Assembly (NCBI GenBank): GCA_964552035.1
Contig: CAZKFN010000034.1
Span: forward strand, 1 to 20,406
Direction of reading: 5' to 3'
DNA length: 20,406 bases
Source of the DNA: CAZKFN01 sp964552035
GTDB lineage: Bacteria > Bacteroidota > Bacteroidia > Flavobacteriales_E > Vicingaceae
A program made the position numbers and the translations under genes. Position 1 is the first letter of the stretch. Each line of letters begins with the position of its first letter. A model generated the notes under the pieces. That model made no database searches and was not told the origin of the DNA. It worked only from the letters and a program-made list of their open reading frames with translations. Of this stretch, positions 15,672-20,406 are shown piece by piece.

Positions 15672-18600
15672 TTAAAGTATTCCTCCAATACCTTTAAACT
15701 TCTCAACAAATGCAGATATCTTTTCTAAAACACTTTGTTTTTTTGGCAAATACTGCGGGTTTAGAGGGCTCATTTTCGGCAAAACAGCATTTAATTCCGT
15801 ACCGTTTTCACTGGCATATTCTCGTTTTAGGGAAGTTAAAATATAACGCTTGGCGGCTTCCTCATTTAAATGCTCTTCTGCAATTAATTTGGCGGCTTCT
15901 TGTTTCTGCTTTTCTTGGGCATAGGTAAAAAAGAGTTCAATAATGGAGGCTTTATCCTGAATGTCGTCCAAATCGGTTTCGTTCATAAAATCAACAATTA
16001 AGCTTTCCTTTGCTCGATTGCCCAAACTGGCACGAACGATTCTGCGGACTTCCTCAATTAAGGATGCTTTGTCTTTGTTCTTTTTGTTGTTATCAAAAAT
16101 CAATTCTAAGATATAATCCAAGTTTATTTCCTGAGATTTTAATAAATCCACTTCAAAAACTACATCGTCCCAATCAATTTCTGAGGCTTCCAATTCGGCA
16201 CTTTTTCGCTCTCGTCTTAGCCATTCGCGAATGTCGTTGTAGGTAGAACGATAATCTTGAACACTCCTTTCGGACAGTAAATCTATTTTTTGCATGGCGG
16301 CAAACTCCTCATCTGTAACAAAATGTTTTTCCTTAAATGCTTCCACCGATGAGGCATCATTGCGGTCTATAGTCTGAAGGATTTTGATATGGATAAATTC
16401 ATCGTAATTTTGCAAAATATTTTCTATACGCAAATACTCTCCAAACAGCTTAGAAAACTCCTTCTTATCTTGTTCTCTAACAATTTCTGTCGGATCGGGA
16501 AATTTTTCGTTGAGTTCCTTGACCACTTCTATATATCCTCTTCGGGCTTCTCCGGTTACAATATCCATAAAACCGTCCAAATATTCTTGGTAACTCTTTT
16601 CAAGAACCACATTTCTCGTATTCTTATCTCCAAATAAAGTAATGGCATCTATGGTTGCTTGTTCTAAATCTCTAAAAGTGACGATATTGCCAAATGCTTT
16701 TGTGGCATCATAAATACGGTTAGTTCTTGAGTACGCCTGTATTAATCCATGATAGCGCAAATTTTTATCTACAAAAAGGGTGTTAAGTCTTGGAGCGTCA
16801 AAACCGGTAAGGAACATTCCTACCACAATTAAAAGATCAATCTCTCTGTTTTTTACACGATTGGAAAGCTCCCGGTAATAATTCTGAAATTCATTTCCTT
16901 CAACGCTAAAACTGGTTTTAAATAAAGCATTATAATCGTCAATAGCTCGGGATAAAAATTCTTTGGCACTGCTGTTCATCGCCGAAGGTTCAAATGTTTC
17001 ATCGGCAATGTCGCCAATGGCATTTTGCTCTTCGTTGGCGGCAAAGGAGAAAATGGTCGCAATCTTTAATGGTTTTTCACTGTCTTTTTGCAAGCGGTTC
17101 AATTCCTCATAATAACATTTGGCGGCATCTACACTGCTTACGGCAAATAAGGCATTAAAACCTTGGTTGCTTCCTTGATTTCTATGAGTTTTTATCCTGA
17201 AATTCTGTAATATATACTGTGAAATTTCACGGATACGGTCGGGGTGTAAAAAAGCCTTTTTATTTTCGGCAGCACTGAGCTTTTTCTCGTCAAGTTCGGT
17301 TTCTATACTTTTAAATTGTGGACGCACGGCATTGTAATCCACTTTGAATTTCAATACCTTGTTATCTTTAATAGCATCGGTTATTACATAAGAATGCAGT
17401 TCGCGCCCAAACACACTTGCCGTAGTTTCAGCACCGAGCGCATTCTGAGGGAAAATAGGGGTACCTGTAAATCCAAATTGATAATACCGCTTGAATTTCT
17501 TTTTTAAATTCTTTTGGGCTTCACCAAATTGTGAGCGGTGAGCTTCATCGAAGATAAAAACCACTTGTTTTTGATAAATATCCAAATCACGCTCGGTTTT
17601 CATCAGATTATTTAATTTCTGAATGGTGGTAACGATAATTTTATTGTCTGTTTTTTCAATATTCCTTTTCAGTCCGGCGGTACTGTTTGAACCGTTCACA
17701 CTATCAGGAGAAAAACGCTGGTATTCTTTCATAGTCTGAAAGTCTAAATCCTTACGATCTACCACAAAGAAAACTTTATCAATAAAATCAAGTTGAGTGG
17801 CTAAGCGAGCGGTTTTAAAACTGGTCAAAGTCTTTCCCGAGCCGGTTGTATGCCAAATATAACCACCTCCTTCCGTGGATGCCCATTTTTTAGCATGATA
17901 GGAACTTTTAATTTTCCACAAAATACGCTCAGTTGCTGCAATCTGATAGGGGCGCATAATTAGCAGGGTGTTGTTAACATCAAAAACCGAATAGTTGAAC
18001 AACACATTTAAGATGGTGTTTTTTTGAAAAAAAGTAGCAGTGAAATCCTTTAAGTCTTCAATGGAAGAATTATCGACTCTTGCCCAATTCATGGTAAAAT
18101 CATAGCTGTTTTTGTTTCGCTCCACGGTGTTGGCAAAATATCGGCTTTCGGTACCGTTTGAGATGACGAAAATCTGAAGGTATTTAAAAAGCGAATTATC
18201 TGTATTAAAACTCTCTTTGGTATAGCGGTGCACCTGATTAAATGCCTCTCGAATATTTATACCTCTTTTTTTAAGTTCTATCTGCACCAAAGGCAATCCG
18301 TTCACCAAAATAGTTACATCATAGCGGTTGAGGTGTGTTCCCTTTTGTTCAAATTGCGAAATAACCTGTAGTTTGTTGCGAATAATGTTCTTTTTATCCA
18401 CCAAATAGATGTTTTGAATATGCCCGTCATCGAATGTAAAATCACAAATATAGTCGTCGTGAATTTTGCGGGTTTTTTCTACCAAACTATCACTTGGTTT
18501 ATCCAAATATTCCTCCACATAACGTTGCCATTCACTATCAGTAAATTTCATCTTATTCAGTGCTTGAAGCTGTGTTCTAGCGTTTTCCAATAGCGCTTGA

Positions 18601-18779
18601 GGCGTATTTAAATTTTTCGGATTTTCATACCCTTGGTTGATTAAGTCTTGAATAAATTCACGCTCTAATTTTGTTTTTGTCTGGTAGCCTACCGAAGGTT
18701 GGTTTACTTCTGAATACTTCGTGTATTTATCGAGTATGATGAAGTTGTTGGACTCTGCGATGGTTTTGTATTGTGTCAT
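15672..18779 (-). CDS. hsdR: Type I restriction endonuclease subunit R (EcoR124I-like)
   Basis: A 1035-residue motor-nuclease of a type I restriction-modification complex. It translocates unmethylated DNA with ATP and cuts it at a distance. The N-terminal nuclease has D154, E168 and K170 (IELKK) and a QVHRY (QxxxY) motif at 182-186, close to the EcoR124I numbering. The SF2 motor shows TTGSGKT (311-317), DEAH (411-414) and GFTGTP (436-441), then the second RecA domain with LIVVGMFLTGFDAPRLNTLFVDK and YSRTNR. The C-terminal helical region that contacts HsdM/HsdS is present. The gene is intact, 18 bases downstream of the four-helix-bundle stop. It needs HsdM, which is outside this window. Confidence 0.96.
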   Translation of the reverse strand: MTQYKTIAESNNFIILDKYTKYSEVNQPSVGYQTKTKLEREFIQDLINQGYENPKNLNTPQALLENARTQLQALNKMKFTDSEWQRYVEEYLDKPSDSLVEKTRKIHDDYICDFTFDDGHIQNIYLVDKKNIIRNKLQVISQFEQKGTHLNRYDVTILVNGLPLVQIELKKRGINIREAFNQVHRYTKESFNTDNSLFKYLQIFVISNGTESRYFANTVERNKNSYDFTMNWARVDNSSIEDLKDFTATFFQKNTILNVLFNYSVFDVNNTLLIMRPYQIAATERILWKIKSSYHAKKWASTEGGGYIWHTTGSGKTLTSFKTARLATQLDFIDKVFFVVDRKDLDFQTMKEYQRFSPDSVNGSNSTAGLKRNIEKTDNKIIVTTIQKLNNLMKTERDLDIYQKQVVFIFDEAHRSQFGEAQKNLKKKFKRYYQFGFTGTPIFPQNALGAETTASVFGRELHSYVITDAIKDNKVLKFKVDYNAVRPQFKSIETELDEKKLSAAENKKAFLHPDRIREISQYILQNFRIKTHRNQGSNQGFNALFAVSSVDAAKCYYEELNRLQKDSEKPLKIATIFSFAANEEQNAIGDIADETFEPSAMNSSAKEFLSRAIDDYNALFKTSFSVEGNEFQNYYRELSNRVKNREIDLLIVVGMFLTGFDAPRLNTLFVDKNLRYHGLIQAYSRTNRIYDATKAFGNIVTFRDLEQATIDAITLFGDKNTRNVVLEKSYQEYLDGFMDIVTGEARRGYIEVVKELNEKFPDPTEIVREQDKKEFSKLFGEYLRIENILQNYDEFIHIKILQTIDRNDASSVEAFKEKHFVTDEEFAAMQKIDLLSERSVQDYRSTYNDIREWLRRERKSAELEASEIDWDDVVFEVDLLKSQEINLDYILELIFDNNKKNKDKASLIEEVRRIVRASLGNRAKESLIVDFMNETDLDDIQDKASIIELFFTYAQEKQKQEAAKLIAEEHLNEEAAKRYILTSLKREYASENGTELNAVLPKMSPLNPQYLPKKQSVLEKISAFVEKFKGIGGIL

Positions 18780-18783
18780 TTTT

Positions 18784-18818
18784 TTAGTTGTTAGTTGTTA
18801 GTTGTTAGTGGTTAGTAG
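18784..18818. repeat. Heptamer tandem repeat TTAGTNG, five units
   Basis: Three exact TTAGTTG units (18784-18804) are followed by TTAGTGG (18805-18811) and TTAGTAG (18812-18818). The array lies between hsdR and the four-helix-bundle gene and encodes the last residues and the TAA (18798-18800) of that gene. On the coding strand each unit contributes TAA, and because 7 is not a multiple of 3 the five units place stops in all three frames. Confidence 0.9.
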
Positions 18819-19163
18819 GGATTTTTGGAGTGCGTTAAGCATTTTACCAACTTCTTGAATTAGTCCGGTTGCTGTTTCGATTTCCGATTGATTTAAATAA
18901 TTTACCTTCACACAAAGGAGCAATTGCGTTTCTAACTCTGCTTTTGAACCTTTAGCAATGGCTAAAAACTGATTAAATTCCTTTTTTGAATTTCTCCCTT
19001 GCCCTTCGGCAATATTACTTGGAATAGAAATAGCCGACCGTCTTATTTGATTGCTTAAAGCATAAAGCTCCTCTTTCGGCAATTTCTTAACCACCCGATA
19101 AACTTCTTCTACTAGTACCATTGCCTTTTGCCATACTATTAAATCTTTAAAATCTTTTATCAT
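18798..19163 (-). CDS. Four-helix-bundle protein (23S rRNA intervening-sequence family)
   Basis: A 121-residue helical protein of the four helix bundle family first known from intervening sequences in 23S rRNA. The family pattern is complete: FKDLIVWQKAMVLVEEVYRV, then ALSNQIRRSAISIPSNIAEGQGR, EFNQFLAIAKGSKAELETQL and a final helix ending MLNALQKSL. The molecular role is not established; its basic helices suggest nucleic acid or ribosome contact. I chose ATG at 19161-19163, which matches the usual family start (IKDFKDLIVWQ); an upstream GTG at 19182-19184 lies inside a repeat. It sits between hsdS and hsdR and is bracketed by tandem repeats and a 13-bp inverted repeat, which suggests insertion as a cassette. 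Confidence 0.9.
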   Translation of the reverse strand: MIKDFKDLIVWQKAMVLVEEVYRVVKKLPKEELYALSNQIRRSAISIPSNIAEGQGRNSKKEFNQFLAIAKGSKAELETQLLLCVKVNYLNQSEIETATGLIQEVGKMLNALQKSLLTTNN

Positions 19164-19173
19164 ATCTATACTA

Positions 19174-19201
19174 TTACTAACCACTACTTACTAACCACTA
19201 A
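19174..19201. repeat. Two tandem 14-bp units, TTACTAACCACTAM
   Basis: TTACTAACCACTAC (19174-19187) is followed directly by TTACTAACCACTAA (19188-19201). The array lies between hsdS and the four-helix-bundle gene and includes the hsdS TAG stop (19198-19200). Bases 19189-19201 are the exact reverse complement of 18805-18817 on the other side of the four-helix-bundle gene, forming a 13-bp inverted repeat around it. Confidence 0.9.
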
Positions 19202-20286
19202 AAACTAAGCAGCTTGCTGCGATAATACTCATACTGTTTCTGTCTCAATTCTATTTCCTTGGGCAATCCTTCGCTGATGGAATAGACTAAAGTATCAAAT
19301 TTGTCGAGAATAGCTACAATTCGCTCTTGCTCTTTGAGGGGTGGAATGGGGATTTTAATTTTTTCAATTGCTGATTTTGCAAGACGTGGAATACTTGCTC
19401 GACGAACCTGTCCTTTAATTATATGTTGTTGTGTCAATAAATAATAATATATGTACTTGTTTAGAATATTATTCGGAGTTTTAAGATAATAAACATCATC
19501 GGCAGCCCAAAAATCATTTTCGCTATAACCAATTTCACCCGCAGCTCCAGCACAAATCACAAAAGTTGAATTAGCTTTTACATTACTTTCATGGTAATAA
19601 CCAAGAGGTGTCATACTATTTTGATAAACTGCATAATCATCTACTTCATTTAGTTGACTTTTCACTAATCTTTTTCCTCTTTGAATTTGTACCACCTCCC
19701 CCAACGTTTTCCACTCCACTTCTCCTTCATCAAAGCTCAACAACTCCTCTCTATAAAACTCATACTGCTGTTTACGAGCTGTAAGCTCTGCTGTAAGCTC
19801 TGCTGTAAGCTCTGCTGTAAGCTCTGTAAATTTATCTAAGATACGAACTATTTCTTTTTGAACCGAAAGTGGGGGGATGGGGATGAGGAGTTTCGCCAAA
19901 TCTTTTGGATAAACATGTGGTACTCCTGATCCTTTTTGAAGATTATAAATTCTTGCTTGATTATTTAATAAAAAATGAAAAACATATCTAGTGTTTAAAA
20001 TAGATAAATAAGGCTTTACAGAAAATGCATCTGAAACAAAAATAGGTTCATTCCAATAAGACACAAAACCAGCATAAGCACCACTACCTGCAATTGTTAT
20101 TGTTTCTTTTTCTCTATTAAAATTAGCATTATAATATGCTGGTTGTTGTCCTCCACTAATTACAGGGATATTACCATCAATTTTACTTTTTGCAGTAATG
20201 GTTTTTCCTCTTTTTAAATCCGCTACCTCCCCCAACTTTTTCCATTCTACTTCTGTGCCTTGTAATAATTTATTTATGTAGTTCAT
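19198..20286 (-). CDS. hsdS: Type I restriction enzyme specificity subunit S
   Basis: A 362-residue specificity subunit that recognises the two halves of a bipartite DNA target. The layout is TRD1 (about 12-138, starting EWKKLGEVADLKRGK), central conserved arm (about 139-187), TRD2 (188-316, starting EWKTLGEVVQIQRGK) and C-terminal conserved arm (317-362). Both arms share DKF, QYE(Y/F)YR and LLSF. The central arm holds four ELTA repeats (155-170), the TAEL signature of EcoR124I-type (type IC) HsdS. The first in-frame ATG is at 20284-20286. hsdM would be upstream, beyond 20406. The stop lies in the repeats bordering the four-helix-bundle gene. Confidence 0.95.
   Translation of the reverse strand: MNYINKLLQGTEVEWKKLGEVADLKRGKTITAKSKIDGNIPVISGGQQPAYYNANFNREKETITIAGSGAYAGFVSYWNEPIFVSDAFSVKPYLSILNTRYVFHFLLNNQARIYNLQKGSGVPHVYPKDLAKLLIPIPPLSVQKEIVRILDKFTELTAELTAELTAELTARKQQYEFYREELLSFDEGEVEWKTLGEVVQIQRGKRLVKSQLNEVDDYAVYQNSMTPLGYYHESNVKANSTFVICAGAAGEIGYSENDFWAADDVYYLKTPNNILNKYIYYYLLTQQHIIKGQVRRASIPRLAKSAIEKIKIPIPPLKEQERIVAILDKFDTLVYSISEGLPKEIELRQKQYEYYRSKLLSF
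19691..19723. repeat. hsdS TRD-start direct repeat, copy in front of TRD2
   Basis: This 33-base stretch codes for the beginning of the second target-recognition domain (EVEWKTLGEV). It matches 20222-20254 at 28 of 33 positions by eye, in the same orientation. Such boundaries allow exchange of recognition domains by homologous recombination. Confidence 0.75.
19778..19825. repeat. hsdS: Four exact 12-bp tandem repeats in hsdS (ELTA x4)
   Basis: The unit GCTGTAAGCTCT on the plus strand occurs four times without mismatch at 19778, 19790, 19802 and 19814. On the coding strand this gives four in-frame ELTA units (residues 155-170) in the helical arm separating the two recognition domains. In EcoR124I and its variant, two versus three copies of the equivalent TAEL repeat change the target spacer from 6 to 7 bases. 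Unit gain or loss keeps the frame. Confidence 0.95.
20222..20254. repeat. hsdS TRD-start direct repeat, copy in front of TRD1
   Basis: This stretch codes for EVEWKKLGEV at the start of the first recognition domain. It is the partner of 19691-19723 (28 of 33 identical). The two copies are 531 bases apart and flank TRD1 plus the central arm. Confidence 0.75.
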
Positions 20287-20311
20287 TGTTTAATCTTCTT
20301 TTTTATTTTTT

Positions 20312-20406
20312 GGTTTCCTCACTAAGGGTTGAATGATATTTGTTCGTTATGGGTTCCTCACTTCGTTCGGAATGACGGGTCTTTGTCAAGGGTTCCTCGC
20401 TAAGGG
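20312..20406. repeat. Degenerate 39-bp tandem array upstream of hsdS, running off the window
   Basis: The core GGGTTCCTCACT recurs at 20312, 20351 and 20390, exactly 39 bases apart. The first and third copies share GGKTTCCTCRCTAAGGG (15 of 17). The second copy reads CACTTCGTTCGGAATGACGGG, which resembles intergenic repeats dispersed in many Bacteroidota genomes. Units 1 and 2 also share GAATGA at the same offset. No gene is seen in 20287-20406. Confidence 0.65.

Noticed and set aside
15710..17507. Plus-strand open frames opposite hsdR
   Set aside because: They are antisense to a complete HsdR and have no family-like sequence.
19164..19184. GTG start at 19182-19184 for the four-helix-bundle gene
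   Set aside because: The seven added residues (VSNSID region) come from the repeat, and the ATG at 19163 fits the family N-terminus.
18784..19201. CRISPR array
   Set aside because: The repeats are 7 and 14 bases, directly adjacent without spacers, and no cas genes are seen.
18784..19201. Insertion sequence around the four-helix-bundle gene
   Set aside because: No transposase or recombinase is encoded, and the inverted repeat is only 13 bp with no visible target-site duplication. Kept only as a cassette hypothesis.
1..20406. tRNA, rRNA or riboswitch genes
   Set aside because: No cloverleaf, conserved rRNA segment or known riboswitch core was seen in any spacer. Short structured RNAs cannot be excluded by eye.

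Overview
The window is AT-rich, gene-dense chromosomal DNA from a member of the Bacteroidota, most likely Flavobacteriales. The evidence is a fused DAHP synthase/chorismate mutase, a DUF3822 gene next to rsmD, a gene order rsfS-ftsH-DUF2007-cdsA-psd, several TAnnTTTG-type -7 promoter boxes, and A-rich rather than Shine-Dalgarno leaders. I see no rRNA, tRNA, transposase or CRISPR array. No gene-free stretch exceeds about 230 bases.

Positions 1-8982 are core metabolism. On the plus strand are the tail of an unidentified membrane protein, a YjjG-like HAD nucleotidase and the aromatic-pathway fusion enzyme. A minus-strand group (rsfS, ftsH, DUF2007, cdsA, psd) links ribosome silencing, membrane proteolysis and phosphatidylethanolamine synthesis. 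A 229-base divergent spacer then leads to birA (plus), an SRPBCC protein and pyrE (minus), and a Nudix hydrolase (plus). ftsH is broken by one in-frame TAA directly after the second arginine finger of the AAA domain.

Positions 8967-12773 are a tight minus-strand operon: a 192-residue membrane-anchored unknown, DUF3822, rsmD, coaD and a TlpA-like secreted thioredoxin-fold protein with no cysteines at its CxxC position. Most of its junctions overlap by 4-10 bases. A 219-base divergent spacer separates it from a plus-strand RecD-like helicase, which converges on an alpha/beta hydrolase-OsmC fusion.

Positions 15672-20406 are a type I restriction-modification locus on the minus strand, in the order hsdS, a four-helix-bundle gene, hsdR. 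hsdM is not in the window and is presumably just beyond the right edge. HsdR and HsdS look like the EcoR124I (type IC) family. HsdS carries four exact 12-bp repeats encoding ELTA in its central arm; in that family such repeats set the spacer length of the DNA target. The four-helix-bundle gene is bracketed by short tandem repeats and a 13-bp perfect inverted repeat, as if it were a mobile cassette. A degenerate 39-bp repeat array lies upstream of hsdS and runs off the window.

The best leads are the hsdS repeat tract, the repeat-bracketed cassette inside the hsd operon, the interrupted ftsH, and the cysteine-less TlpA-like protein.
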